Below are positions 54,226 through 64,000 of a DNA stretch of 64,000 nucleotides, one piece after another (positions within the stretch are counted from its first letter, which is position 1; each line of letters opens with the position of its first letter). Made by a program: the position numbers and the translations under genes. The DNA comes from CAVPXC01 sp963709505 (GTDB lineage: Bacteria; Chloroflexota; Anaerolineae; JAAEKA01). The notes beneath the pieces were generated by a model. That model saw only the letters and a program-made list of their open reading frames with translations. It did no database searches and had not been told where the DNA came from. The stretch is from the NCBI GenBank assembly GCA_963709505.1, contig CAVPXC010000007.1, forward strand, positions 67,416 through 131,415, written 5' to 3'.

Positions 54226-54970
54226 ATGAGCAAAAAACTGTCACTGATCGCTCGATGGTGTCTGTTACTGGCGCTGTTGCTGCCGGCCGGCGCGACCTAT
54301 GCTGCGCCGGCCGAGGACGCGTTCGGCGGCCCGACCCGGCAAGAGGCCGGCGAGGAACGGCCCTTCATTCTGCCGTTTGCCGAGCCGCCAGGCCCGGACA
54401 CGTGGCTGTTGGGCCAGACCTACGGCAACACCGTGGGCGCGTACTTTAACCGCAACACTACTTACCGCTACAGCCAAGGCATCCACTTCGGCATCGACCT
54501 CTCCGCTCCCTGCGGCACGGAGATCGTTGCCATCGCCGATGGTGTGGTGGCCCTGGTGGACGCCATGGCCTACGGCTCGGCCCCGCACAATCTGATCATC
54601 GACCATCCTCAGTTGGAATACGCCTCGCTTTACGGCCATCTGCTGGAAAAGCCAAACCTCCAGCCCGGCCAAGAGGTCAAACAGGGAGAGGTCATTGCGC
54701 TGAGCGGCGATCCGTCCGAGACCTGCTTCGGCCGCCCGCATCTGCACCTGGAAGTGCGCGACTACCCCGGCAGGGCCTGGAAATATAACCCGCTTCACCC
54801 TGATCGACGCCGATTGGGACAACCTGGCCCTCGTGGGGTCGTTTCAGTCGGGCTTCGAGCGCGACCTGGACGATCCCCGCAAGTGGCAGCACCTGGACGA
54901 CCAGCCGCCGGCAGTGACGGGCGGCGTGATCATCAACGATTTAGCCAATCCCTGGCCCCGACAGAGGTAA
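54226..54970 (+). CDS. M23-family (LytM) peptidase, frameshifted
   Basis: Secreted zinc metallopeptidase, about 248 residues, of the kind that cuts peptidoglycan cross-bridges. The signal peptide ends near ATYAAP. The metal site is HFGIDLSAPCGTEIVAIADG (His, Asp) plus RPHLHLEVRDYP (HxH). The frame slips near 54785; the correct end is FTLIDADWDNLALVG, then FERDLDDPRKWQ to LANPWPRQR at 54970. The next gene's GTG stands six bases later, so the two are coupled. Confidence 0.85.
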
Positions 54971-54976
54971 CCCACC

Positions 54977-56203
54977 GTGAAGCACACTACGCATCCCCGG
55001 TTGCTCGTGGCTGCGGCTGGCCTGGCGCTGTTGGTATTGGCCGGCTGCCAGGGCGAAAGACAAGCTCCGGCCGTTGCGCCTTCTCCAACCCCGGACAGTG
55101 TAGCCCAAGCCGCCACGGAGGCTCCCACCTTGGCGCCAACGGCCACACCCGATCCGTCACCAACCCCCACGGCGACGCAGCCCACCCGAGCCGACCGCAA
55201 CGCCACGCCGACCGCCGACGCCAACGCCCACAGCGTTGCCGCAAGCCATCCAGTTGACCACCGGCGGCTGCTGCACACAGCCCTTCTGGTCGCCCGACTC
55301 GCAGCAGGTGCGCTTCATCGACAAGCCGGCAGATGAATACGCCCGCCGGAATTTGGAGCGTTCCCGTTGCGAAAGCCCGCTGACCGAGCCGGTATTGCTG
55401 TCCGAGCGCATCGAACTCGAGCACGGCCGGGCCGGATTACCTGGTGGAAACGACCGGCGAAACACCACCGTGATCGAGCGCCTGGCCGACGGCGAGCGCT
55501 GGACCGTGCCGGCTCAAGGCCGAAACGTGTCGTATCTCGCCCGACCGCACCCGAATCGCCTGGTCGATCACCAACAGCGACTTGCCGCCGGAGAAGCAAG
55601 TGGCAACGATCTGGGTTGCCAAGCTGGATGGTTCGGACGCGCAGCAGGTCGCAACGCTGCCGCGAGGCGGCGTAAGCGGCTGGATCTCCGAGGACGCGCT
55701 GTTGGTCAGCGGCAGGGAAAGCCTGCAGGCGCGCGAGCAGGCGCTCGCAGCCCTCTCGCTGGCCGACGGATCGGTGACTGAATTGGCACGGGCTGAGCGG
55801 CTGCGCGGGCAGGTGCTCTCGCCAAGCGGCCAGTGGATCGTCTACTACATCACGTTCGACGACGATCCGGCGCAAGAATGGCCTGTGGCTGGTGCGCACC
55901 GACGGCAGCCAACGCCGCCGATTCGATCTGCCCTCTTCGGCGCGTATCAGTGGCGGAGCTGCTCCGGTGACTGTGGCCCGGACGCGGGAGCGACCGGCTG
56001 ATCATGGTCCCCTTCGATCCCAAACGCGACTTTCCATCGCCTTGTGGAGCTGAACCCGGCCACAGGTGAAACGTACGAGAACTCACGATCCCGCCATCAC
56101 CCCCATCAAGATCGCCAACGGCGATTGGCGAGTCTCACCCGACGGCCGTTACGTGGCCTTCGTCGAGAGCAGCGATCGCAACATCTGGGTGATCGACTGC
56201 TGA
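54977..56203 (+). pseudogene. TolB-like (PD40) repeat lipoprotein gene, many frameshifts
   Basis: GTG 54977 starts a lipoprotein signal (lipobox VLAGC) and a Thr/Pro linker. Pieces in changing frames then spell a WD40-like beta-propeller: IQLTTGGCCTQPFWSPDSQQ and VRFIDKPAD, then TIWVAKLDGSDAQQVATLPRG, then LSPSGQWIVYYITFDDD, then LVRTDGSQRRRFDLP, and finally IKIANGDWRVSPDGRYVAFV and WVIDC before TGA 56201-56203. At least five slips are needed, more than anywhere else here. The gene is either truly degenerate or lies in a stretch of poor sequence. It is coupled to the M23 peptidase gene. Confidence 0.75.
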
Positions 56204-56232
56204 CCGAGGACTGCCCGCATCTGCAATCCAAT

Positions 56233-56306
56233 CGTAGGGGCAGGTCTTGCACCTGCCCTCGGTTGGATGCGATGCCCGGAGGGCAGGTGCAAGACCTGCC
56301 CCTACG
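56233..56306. repeat. Palindrome GTAGGGGCAGGTCTTGCACCTGCCC
   Basis: CGTAGGGGCAGGTCTTGCACCTGCCCTC pairs with GGGCAGGTGCAAGACCTGCCCCTACG around 19 bases. The word GTAGGGGC is shared with element G. The right end contains the stop codon (CTA on the plus strand at 56302) of the kinase gene, and the element separates two convergent genes. Confidence 0.85.
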
Positions 56307-57673
56307 AAAGAATCTGCGTTGATGCCGGCAGCGCAACAGTGAAGGTCGTCCCCTGGCCGACGATGCTCTCGACGGTGATCGTTCCCCCATGCGCCTCGAC
56401 CAGTGATTTGGCGATGGCCAGACCCAGGCCGGACTCGCCGTTGGTCGTTCGGGACTCATCCGCCCGGTAGAAGCGTTGGAAGATATGGGGCAGGTGATCC
56501 GGCTCGATACCCGGACCGGTGTCGCTCACGCGCAGCAAAACCAACTCCCCGGCAGCCTCGGCTGACAGCGTAATCGTGCCGCCTGCAGGGCGTATAGCGC
56601 AGGGCATTGCTCATCAGATTGCCCAACACCTGGGCAATTCGCTCCCGATCAGCTTCGATCAACGGCAAGTTTGGCGCCACCTCGACCCGCACCTCGACGG
56701 ATTGCTGCGCGGCAAGCGCTGCCTGCGAGGCCGCAGTTCGCTCGAGACAGTCCCCTGGCGCTACCGGCAGCCGGTTGAGAGTCAATTCGCCTGCATCGGC
56801 CAACGACAGCGTACGCAGGTCATCCACCAGGTGGCTAAGTAGCTGCGCTTCTCCGTACATCGCCTGGTACATTCCGGGCGAGCCGTGCAGCTTGCCGTCG
56901 GACAGGGCCTCGGTATAGCCCAAGATGACACTGAGCGGTGTGCGCAATTCATGGGCGATGTCGGCTGTCATCTGGCGTCGAAGCTGGCTAGCCTGGGCCA
57001 GATCGGCGCTCATCTGGTTGAAGGACTTCGCTAATTCGCCCAGCTCGTCCTGGGTACGCACCGGCACCTGATGTCCAAAGTCGCCTTGTGCGACGATCTG
57101 AGTGGCTTCGGTGAGTTCTCGAACGGGTCGAGAGATGGCGCGTGCCAGCAGGATGCCCAGCACGAGCGCAACGGCGGTTGCACCCAACGCGCTCAGCAGG
57201 ATGGCAAGGTTGATACGTCTCAGGAAGTCAGCTTCAGGGGATGGGTCTGCACGGCGATCGGCTTCGGCCGGCAAATCCAACACCATCGAGCCGACGACCT
57301 GTCCATCCACCTCCACCGGTATCGCCTGCCGGAGCTCGGCGCGAGTCAGCTTCTGTCCGATCTGGTAGCGTTGGCTGCCATAAACCACGACCTCGGTGCT
57401 ATCGACCAACGCCACCGGCGCACGCATATAGCCCGCCCTATCGCCGGGGTGGCGAGGGGGCAGGCGAAAGGCGATGGCATCAATCCCATCCCAGCTTCCG
57501 TTCCGCTGATAATAACTCGCCAGCTCGTCGATCAGATCCTGCTGATAGCGATCCGAGACGAACTGCCCGAACTCGCGTTGGGTTCGCACGCCGACGAACA
57601 CCGCCACCAACAGCGCGCCGGTGAGGCCGACGAAGAGAAAGGCCAGGGTGAGTTTGAGGGTTAGGGAGCGCAT
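56302..57673 (-). CDS. Sensor histidine kinase 2, frameshifted
   Basis: Membrane kinase of about 457 residues. A membrane helix at residues 8-28, an extracytoplasmic sensor of about 130 residues (YQQDLIDELASYYQRNGSWDG onward), a second helix (AILLSALGATAVALVLGIL), HAMP, H-box TADIAHELRTPLSVILGYTEAL, N-box QVLGNLMSNALRYTP, G1 VSDTGPGIEPDHLPHIFQRF and G2 ESGLGLAIAKSL follow. One slip near 56590 separates N-box and G1. ATG 57673 (MRSLTLKLT) lies after a repeat. The response regulator at 57813 is its partner. The stop codon falls inside a palindromic element. Confidence 0.88.
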
Positions 57674-57717
57674 GGGCGGAGTGGCAAGTTGCAGGTTGCA
57701 GGTTGCAGAAGGCAGAG

Positions 57718-57780
57718 TAACAGGTGTCACGTGTCAGGTGAGGGAGTGTCAGGTGAGCGGAGTGTCAGATGCAGATGTCA
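57718..57780. repeat. GTGTCA-type repeat block
   Basis: ACAGGTGTCACGTGTCAGGTGAGGGAGTGTCAGGTGAGCGGAGTGTCAGAT: one-sided run of GTGTCAGRT words between the response-regulator and kinase genes. Same word family as 3140-3226. Confidence 0.6.
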
Positions 57781-57812
57781 GATGACTGTATCTTGGACAG
57801 GTCTTTTTTTGG

Positions 57813-58497
57813 CTACTCTGCCGCGAAGCGATAGCCTACTCCGTAGATGGTTTCGATATAGCGTGGATCGCTAGGGGTGGGCTCGATTTTGGTGCGCAGG
57901 TTGCGGATGTGCACGTCGATGGTGCGTTCGTAGCCTTCGAACGCGTCTCCTTGAAGGCGATCCAGTAGCTCGGCGCGGGTGAAGGCGCGGCCGGGCGCCG
58001 CCATGAAAACAGACAGCAGGTCGAACTCCGACGGGGTCAGGTCAACCGCTCGCTCGCTCACCTTGACCAGCCGGCTGGACTCGGTCCAATGTGATGTCGG
58101 CAACTCGCAGCAGCTCAGCACCGGCCGGCTCGCGTGCGGCCCGCCGCAGCACGGCGCGCACCCGAGCCGTCAGCTCGCGCATGCTGAACGGCTTGGTCAC
58201 GAAGTCGTCGGCGCCCAATTCCAGGCCTAACACTTTGTCGCCTTCCTCCAACTTGGCGGTCAGAATGATGACGGGTGTCTCCGCCTGCCGTTTGTGCGCG
58301 TTGAGAAACTCATAGCCGCCCATCTTCGGCATCATCAGGTCCAGAATGATCAGGTCTGGCTTCTCGTGGCGGGCGACGAAGAGGGCCTCCTGGCCATCGG
58401 CGGCACTCACGACGCGAAAGCCTTCTTGTTCCAGATACGCCTGGACCATCACCCGTAGTTCTTTCTTATCATCTACAACCAGGATCGTTTTGCTCAT
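57813..58497 (-). CDS. OmpR-family response regulator 2, frameshifted
   Basis: About 228 residues. The receiver has KTILVVDDKKELRVM, phospho-acceptor Asp in PDLIILDLMMPKMGG and Lys in FVTKPFSMREL. The frame slips near 58085, in the linker between VADITLD and ESSRLVKVSERAVDL. The winged-helix domain continues with LTPSEFDLLSVFMAAPGRAF and ends YGVGYRFAAE. It precedes kinase 2 on the same strand. ATG 58497 (MSKTIL) is taken over 58503. Confidence 0.88.
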
Positions 58498-58578
58498 AAG
58501 CACCTGCTATGGTGATGACGTAACTTGTGGGCCTGCGAGTCGAACACATCCACAGACCCACAGATACGCCCTCACGCG

Positions 58579-59428
58579 TCATTGCGTGGCAACAGCCACG
58601 AACGCCAGTTCCAGCGTCACGTCGTCGGCGACCGTGTCCACTGAAGGCGAATCGGGGATGGCCAGGCCAAAGTCACGATAGGGGATAGTCAATGTTGCCA
58701 GGCCCTCTAGTCGCGTCTCGTCTACCGGCGTTAAGGTTACGTCGAAGGTAACTTGTTTGGTCGTGTCGCGAATCGTCAAGTCACCCACGATCTGGAAGCT
58801 GAGGGGTTCGCCAGCAGCCGCACTTTCCGGTAGGCCAGTCAGTTGGGTGGGTTGGAAGGTCACAAACTCATACGTGTCAGTCTGCAGGATGCGATTCTTG
58901 ACGGCCCGGTTACGCATGTCGCTGTCGGTCGCGAGTGTACGCGCATTGATCGAGATTTGGCCGACCTGAGCTGAAGCAGGATCCGCCGGATCGACGGCGA
59001 TCTGGCCGGCGACCTGGTTGGTGACACCCACAACGGTCTTGGGTGAACCGCGCAACACCTCGTCGATGATGAAGCGCGCCTCAGATTCGTCCTGAACGAT
59101 CTCGAAGACGATCGGGCCGGTGGGTGCGACAGGTTCTTCGGTCGGGGTCAGATGCTGATCGTGGCCGTTGCTTTCGGTGCGGTTGTGGCCGTTGCCTCGG
59201 GTTCCAGTGTGGCCGGTTGGGTCAGCTACTGCCACTGAGTTCTTGAGTGGCAGTAGGCGCTTGAGAAACATCAGTAGCCACGGTTAAGGGTTGGCGCGGT
59301 TTCCACGACGAGCGGAACCGCCTCGATCGGTGCACTAGCCTCTTGGGGCGTGCGAAAAACGGCGTAAGCAAGCCTGCGGCGACGACAATGAGCGCAACAA
59401 CAACGATAATCAGTACGGTTCGACGCAT
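58579..59428 (-). CDS. YceI-like exported protein, frameshifted
   Basis: A YceI/lipocalin-like protein that should bind an isoprenoid or other lipid outside the membrane. The YceI domain (from FEIVQDESEARFIIDEVLRG) has GQISINARTLATDSDMRNRAVKN, EFVTFQPTQLTG and the strand FQIVGDLTIRDTTKQVTFDV. An uncleaved-type N-terminal membrane anchor (RRTVLIIVVVALIVVAAGLL) lies in another frame. A Thr/Pro/His linker joins them after at least one slip near 59260-59330. ATG 59428 has AAGGAAG nine bases away. It precedes the two-component genes on the same strand. Confidence 0.8.
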
Positions 59429-59648
59429 GATCATTCTCTTCCTTTCGTCCAAGTAATAGATTATACACCACAACTCGTCTCTGACGGTTGGGAGCAATTC
59501 AAATCGGTGTCAGTTCGACAAGCCGGTCTCGATACGGTCCTGGCGGCGAGTCTCGTGCGATGTGAGCCGTCGGTAAACAGCGAATACCCCTTAATACGCC
59601 GCCAGGACCTACTCGACCGCACGCGATGATCAACTAATTGAAGTCAAG

Positions 59649-60700
59649 TTATTGCGGCGTCACCTTCGTGTTCAGGACGGACGCTATCTGATCCTTGATC
59701 GCCTGCTCGTCCAGGTTGGGATTGTTCTTGAGCACCTCGCGCAAAGCCGTTTCGACGGCGGTCACGTCACCACCCTTGTCTTTGATCACCTCAGCCAGCG
59801 ACGCGCCGCCGGTAATGGCCGTATTCAGGTCCTCCACGGCGATGCCCGTCGTCTCGCTTACCACCGGCAGCCAGCGCATGATAGCCCGCTGTTGCTGCTG
59901 AGCCTGCACCTCTGCCTCGGTCAAGTCGCCGGTTTTGATCCGCAGCGATGTGATCAGTTGGTTCAACAATCCGCGGGTCATAAAGGTTGCGGCCTGCCCG
60001 CCATCCTGCGCCATGCGCTCGGCAATCGCCGTAGCCCGCTCCTCAGGACTGGCATTGGCAAAGCCACCACCCGGCACGCCACCACCGGGCCACCGCCGGG
60101 GAAACCACCGGGGCCGCCGCCGGGAAACTCACCAGGCGGAGGCCCAGCGAACCCGCCTGCGCCTGCATTTCCGCCGCCTGCGGTCGCGCCATTGCGTCCT
60201 TCAAAGCCTCCGCCAAAAGCTCCGGGCCCTTGGGCTTGCAGAACCTCGCCAATATCGTCGGCTGTGAGCTGCATGGCGGCAATGGTCTGCACCTGTTCGG
60301 GTCGCATCGTGTCCTGGATCTGGCTGACGAGGGCGTCCAGTTCGGCGGCGGCGGTGTTGTCGCTGTTGCTCAGGCTCTGATACGCCTGCCACAACGGCAG
60401 GAGCTTGCCGGCCTCGTCGGCATCGATTGAAAGGTCTTGCCCCGAACCGGTCGAAGAATCGCCTGTGTCCAGCTTGAGCGATCCCAGGGTGAGTTGGGCC
60501 ACAACCGGCAGGGCGTCCTTGTAGTCTTCGCCCAGCGTTGCGCTGCCGGCAGGCTGTGAAGCAGCCGCCGATGACGCCGGCTGGACAGCGCCTGCCTCGG
60601 CGCCACCAGTCGAGTTGCTGTTCTGCGCTGTCGAACTGCCACAGGCCGCCAGCGCCAGAAGTGAAAAGGAAGCTATTGTTACGATTAACAGGTTTCTCAT
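59649..60700 (-). CDS. Lipoprotein with Gly/Pro-rich hinge, frameshifted
   Basis: About 350 residues, exported (lipobox LLALAAC). The N-terminal half has LGEDYKDALPVVAQLTLGSL and DADEAGKLLPLWQAYQSLSN, then MRPEQVQTIAAMQLTADDI, a helical unit that recalls DUF-type sensors found near exporters. A Gly/Pro hinge (GGFAGPPPGEFPGGGPGG) follows, in which the frame slips near 60080. The C-terminal part has SPEERATAIAERMAQDGGQA, LTEAEVQAQQQQRAIMRWLP and ends NTKVTPQ. It is downstream of the MacAB-type exporter genes on the same strand. Function unknown. Confidence 0.65.
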
Positions 60701-60729
60701 GGTTTCAAACACCTCTCTGGAATTGTGAA

Positions 60730-60820
60730 TGGTGAATTGGGAATTGTCAATTGTCAATGATCCGGAAAACCTCCGGCTCCGCCATTAGCAATTGACAATT
60801 CCCAATTCCCAATTGACCAT
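60730..60820. repeat. Palindrome GGGAATTGTCAATTG
   Basis: TGGTGAATTGGGAATTGTCAATTGTCAATG and the complementary TAGCAATTGACAATTCCCAATTCCCAATTGACCA pair around a CCGGAAAACCTCCGG core. It is a long AT-rich hairpin between the exporter permease and lipoprotein genes. Confidence 0.8.
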
Positions 60821-62130
60821 TATTCATGTCTCAACGCTTCAATCGGATCCAACTGCGCCGCCTTGTTCGCCGGATAGAAGCCAAAGAAGACGCCGATGGC
60901 TGCGGCCGAGACGAAGGCCAGTAGGATCGACGCAGGTACGATCACCGTGCGCATGTCGCTGGTGGCGCCGAATAGGAGCGCACCACCGATGCCGGCCGCG
61001 ATTCCTATCAGCCCGCCCACCAGGCTCAGCATCAAGGCCTCGGTCAGGAACTGCAAGCGGATATCGTTGGGGGTAGCGCCGACCGACTGCCGGATGCCGA
61101 TCTCTCGGGTGCGTTCGGTGACGCTGACCAGCATGATGTTCATGATGCCGATACCGCCGACGATCAACGAGACGCCCGCCACCCAGGCCAGCAGGTTGCG
61201 AAAGGCCTCGGTGGTCGCACCCTGGGTTTCGATGATGTCGTCCTGGGTCCGCAAGGTAAACGGCAGTTCATCAACCGTGATCTCCTTGCTGTTGGCCAGC
61301 TTCAACTTGATCTGGGTCATGACTTCGTCCATGTTCGCCGACTCGTCGACCTGAGCGTAGATGAGTTGCACGCGGTTGCCAATGAAACGAGCGAACTGTG
61401 CGGGCACGAACCGGTCGAACACCAGGGTAATCGGCACGTACATCCGTGCGTCGTAGTCGGTGTTGCCCACCGTGCCCTTGGACTTCATCACACCGATGAC
61501 TGTAAGCTTGACGTTGCCGGCGGTGATAGATTGCCCGATCGGATCGGCGTCGCCGAACAACTCCTTTGCCAGGCCGGAACCAATCACAGCGACCTTGGTC
61601 TTGCGCTCCAGGTCGCTCTCATTTAGGAAGCGGCCATCGGCCACGGGCGCCTCCCGCACCGAGGGGAAATCAGGCGTCGTGCCAACGATCTCGACATCGG
61701 TGAGGGTCGTGCTGCCGACCTTGATCGCCTGGTTAGCGGGCATTTCCACCGACGTTCCGACCACTCCTTTGATACCGGCGACCAGAGCCACGTCGTCGTA
61801 TACCAACTGCGGCGTGTCGTCATTGGCGCCCGGCCGGCCGCGGCCAAAGGAACCTTGGATGAATACCAGGTTGGCGCCCAAACCCTTGATCTGGTCGGCG
61901 ATCGTCGCCTCGGTGCCGGCGCTAATGGCGATCATGATGATGACCGCGGCCACGCCGATGATCACGCCCAGCATGGTGAGCAAAGAGCGGACCTTGTTGC
62001 GCACCACGCCCTCCCACGCAATGCGCACGATCTCCAAGGGGCTGATCAGCCTCGACGCGTCGTCGGATTCTTCCGTCTGATCTCTCTGATTGACTATCCC
62101 ATTTACCATGGGTTCCTGGGTTATTGTCAT
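60820..62130 (-). CDS. MacB-type ABC exporter permease
   Basis: A 436-residue FtsX-like permease. After a cytoplasmic N-terminus the first helix (VRSLLTMLGVIIGVAAVIIMI), an external MacB-type domain (about residues 85-300, GTSVEMPANQAIKVGSTTLT and similar), and three helices follow, with IGIMNIMLVSVTERTREIGI and the end YPANKAAQLDPIEALRHE, which is diagnostic for MacB/YknZ. Its start overlaps the ATPase stop by four bases. Together with the adaptor at 62845 onward it makes a second exporter of the window, with one permease unit per chain, unlike the fused one at 9669. Confidence 0.93.
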   Translation of the reverse strand: MTITQEPMVNGIVNQRDQTEESDDASRLISPLEIVRIAWEGVVRNKVRSLLTMLGVIIGVAAVIIMIAISAGTEATIADQIKGLGANLVFIQGSFGRGRPGANDDTPQLVYDDVALVAGIKGVVGTSVEMPANQAIKVGSTTLTDVEIVGTTPDFPSVREAPVADGRFLNESDLERKTKVAVIGSGLAKELFGDADPIGQSITAGNVKLTVIGVMKSKGTVGNTDYDARMYVPITLVFDRFVPAQFARFIGNRVQLIYAQVDESANMDEVMTQIKLKLANSKEITVDELPFTLRTQDDIIETQGATTEAFRNLLAWVAGVSLIVGGIGIMNIMLVSVTERTREIGIRQSVGATPNDIRLQFLTEALMLSLVGGLIGIAAGIGGALLFGATSDMRTVIVPASILLAFVSAAAIGVFFGFYPANKAAQLDPIEALRHE

Positions 62131-62843
62131 CGGTAACTACCTGTCCCGTTGGTTTTTACAACGGCGATTTTGCCATCCACCAGGGTGATCGTGCGTTCGG
62201 TCTGTTCGGCGATGTAGGATTCATGCGTGACCATGAGAATGGTCCGGCCGCGATCGTGCAGATCGTGCAGCAAGCCCATGATCTCGTCGCCGGTCTTGGT
62301 GTCCAGGTTGCCGGTAGGCTCGTCGGCCATGATCAGCACCGGATCGTTGACCAATGCCCGGGCGATAGCAACCCGCTGGCGCTGTCCGCCCGACAGCTCG
62401 TTCGGTTCGTGGCCGGCCCTGTCGGCCAGGCCGACCGCCTCCAATGCCGCCAGGGCTCGCTCCTCGCGCTCGTGGGATGACAACGCCGCGCCATTGCGCT
62501 TATACACTAAGGGTAACATCACGTTGCGCAGTGCGGACGTGCGCGGCAGCAAGTTGAACGATTGAAAAACGAAGCCGATCTTCCGGTTGCGGATGGCCGC
62601 CAATCGTACCTTATCCAGGTCGCTGACATCCTCGCCCGCCAGCAGATACTGCCCCTCGGTCGGCCGGTCCAGACAGCCCAGGATGTTCATCAGCGTGCTC
62701 TTTCCCGACCCGGACGGACCCATGACGGCCACAAACTCTCCTGCATCGATGCGAATGTCTACGCCATCCAATGCTTTCACCTGGACGTCGCCCATCTCGT
62801 AGAGCTTGCGGAGATCGTGGGTTTGAATGATTGGGGGAGTCAT
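62127..62843 (-). CDS. MacB/LolD-type ABC ATPase
   Basis: A 238-residue ATP-binding subunit: Walker A GPSGSGKST, Q-loop FVFQSFNLLPR, signature LSGGQRQRVAIARAL, Walker B VLIMADEPTGNLD, and H-loop MVTHE. The start at ATG 62843 lies immediately after the adaptor stop codon (62845-62847), with TTAGGA as a weak ribosome site, so translation is coupled. The upstream start at 62861 would overlap the adaptor. Cargo is unknown. Confidence 0.93.
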   Translation of the reverse strand: MTPPIIQTHDLRKLYEMGDVQVKALDGVDIRIDAGEFVAVMGPSGSGKSTLMNILGCLDRPTEGQYLLAGEDVSDLDKVRLAAIRNRKIGFVFQSFNLLPRTSALRNVMLPLVYKRNGAALSSHEREERALAALEAVGLADRAGHEPNELSGGQRQRVAIARALVNDPVLIMADEPTGNLDTKTGDEIMGLLHDLHDRGRTILMVTHESYIAEQTERTITLVDGKIAVVKTNGTGSYR

Positions 62844-62844
62844 C

Positions 62845-64000
62845 CTAATTCGTCTCCACAATGCCGGTTGTCACCACGTCGCCCTGGTTCAGGCCTGAGG
62901 TAATCTCGGCATAGGTCAGGTCCATCAGACCGACTTCGACCATCGTGAGGGTGGGTTTGCCGTCCTTCACCACGAACACCGCATAGCTTCCGGTCGAGAT
63001 CTCGCGCAGGGCTTCGACCGGCACCAGCAGGGCTTGGGTGGCGCGGCCGCCGATCACGTCAACAGATGCGTTGAGACCGATGGGCAGTGTTTGCGGCTTA
63101 GCAAAACGAATCGGCATCCAACTGTACCACGGCCCGAACTGCGGTCACTCCGTTGCTGTTGGTCAGCTCCGGATCGACCTGGGCTACGTGGCCGGTGAAG
63201 ACCTGGTCGGGCAGCGCATCGAAGGTTACCTCGGCCTCGTAGTCGAGACCGACTTTATCCAGGTCGGTTTCGTCCAGATAAACCTCTACCCATGGTTTAT
63301 CGATGTTGGCCAGGCCGATAAACGATGTGCCGCCCACCCGTTCGCCTACGTTGGCGTCGATGGACATGACAGTTCCGGTGAAGGGAGCGGTTAGGATAGT
63401 TTCGGCCAACTGTTCTTGGGCGGTGGCCAGGGAAAGCCCAGCCTGCCGCACGGCAATCTGTGCCAGCTTGAGATCGATTTGCGATGCGCCATCGGTTAGG
63501 TCGGCGAGCTGGGCCTGCGCCTGCTCCACGGATGCCTGGGCGGCTGCGATTTCCTCGGCCGTCGAGCCATTCTGCAGACTGTTCAGCGAGGATTGCGCCT
63601 GCGCGAAACTGGCGCGAGCCGAAGCGATCTCCGAATCCGACGCGCCCTCGGTTGCCGTGTTATAGGCCGCTTTGGCCTTTTCATAGGCCAGGGTGGCTGT
63701 TTGCAGCGCGGCCGATTGCGGCAACGTGCCGATTTCGGGACGCCATGAGACCTTGTCGTAGTCCGTTTGGGCCGTCTGAACGTCGATTTCGGCCAACCTC
63801 AGATTAGCCTGCGCTGTAGTCATGTCCTCACTAGACGGGCCGGCCAGCAACTCATCCAGCTTTGCTTGCGCGGCTGGCCAGGCTTTGGCGTGCAGCGGCA
63901 ATCTCCGGGTTGGACCCGGGCTTCTGGCGGCTTTGGAGGGTCGCTTGTGCAGAGGCAAGGGCGGCTTGAGCGCTGGCCAGCTCGGCTGGCGTCGGCGCCT
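62845..64000 (-). CDS. HlyD/MacA-type adaptor protein, partial and frameshifted
   Basis: Adaptor subunit of the second exporter; its 5' end lies beyond the window edge. Visible are a long Ala/Gln-rich coiled coil (QAQLADLTDGASQIDLKLAQI), the lipoyl-like half LTAPFTGTVMSIDANVGERV, a barrel domain (VYLDETDLDKVGLDYEAEVTF) and the C-terminal domain (NASVDVIGGRATQALLVPVEAL, ending GDVVTTGIVETN). The frame slips near 63110 (between QLDAD and PIRFAKPQTLPIG) and near 63890 in the coiled coil. The signal peptide cannot be seen. Confidence 0.87.

Overview
A roughly 60% GC chromosomal stretch from a bacterium that looks like a member of the Chloroflexota (Anaerolineae/Caldilineae-like). This rests on gene style only: Thr/Pro/Ala-rich lipoprotein linkers after a lipobox, a bacterial pyruvoyl-type arginine decarboxylase beside a deoxyhypusine-synthase homologue, a TrmB-type regulator, corrinoid/UROD methyltransferase chemistry, and intergenic regions full of palindromic repeats. 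No rRNA, tRNA, CRISPR array, intact transposase or prophage was seen.

Layout. 0.2-4.3 kb: a PEP-utilising-enzyme-like protein, then a polyamine set (pyruvoyl arginine decarboxylase, agmatinase, deoxyhypusine-synthase homologue). 4.3-8.1 kb (minus): two wax-ester-synthase/DGAT-type acyltransferases, each ending in a helix-hairpin-helix module. 8.7-14.4 kb: a TrmB regulator heading a MacB-like exporter (double permease, adaptor lipoprotein, ATPase). 14.4-20.9 kb (minus): a CoA-binding protein, then the most unusual locus: a damaged CHAT protease gene, a CHAT-like protein lacking the catalytic dyad, a CHAT-McrB (AAA+) fusion and a DUF2357/McrC-like partner, behind a promoter whose -10 box is flanked by an inverted repeat. 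21.1-28 kb: CDF transporter, Rpn-family nuclease, RHS remnant, DeoR regulator with a corrinoid-protein/UROD fusion, two small hypothetical proteins. 28.3-30.8 kb: NHL-repeat lipoprotein and a HAMP-GAF protein. 31.2-43.5 kb: an L-rhamnose locus (DeoR regulator fused to a sugar-binding domain, ABC transporter, isomerase, mutarotase, kinase) plus a hydrolase, an inositol-phosphatase-like protein and an ABM-domain protein. 43.5-52.8 kb (minus): GNAT/response regulator/kinase operon, Gly-rich protein, ThuA and Gfo/Idh/MocA proteins, a PD-(D/E)XK-like protein, a DUF4143 ATPase and a secreted hydrolase. 53-56.2 kb: an intradiol-dioxygenase-like lipoprotein, an M23 peptidase and a shattered TolB-like gene. 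56.3-64 kb (minus): a second two-component system, YceI protein, lipoprotein and a second MacAB-type exporter running off the window.

Quality. About twenty genes are interrupted by single-base indels, after which the correct protein continues in another frame. Some fall in homopolymers (for example 3818-3823 and 25696-25701). Insertions and deletions both occur, so unpolished sequence is the likeliest cause, although local decay cannot be excluded for the CHAT gene at 19.9-20.9 kb and the TolB-like gene at 55-56.2 kb. Frameshifted genes are annotated below as the reconstructed full span.
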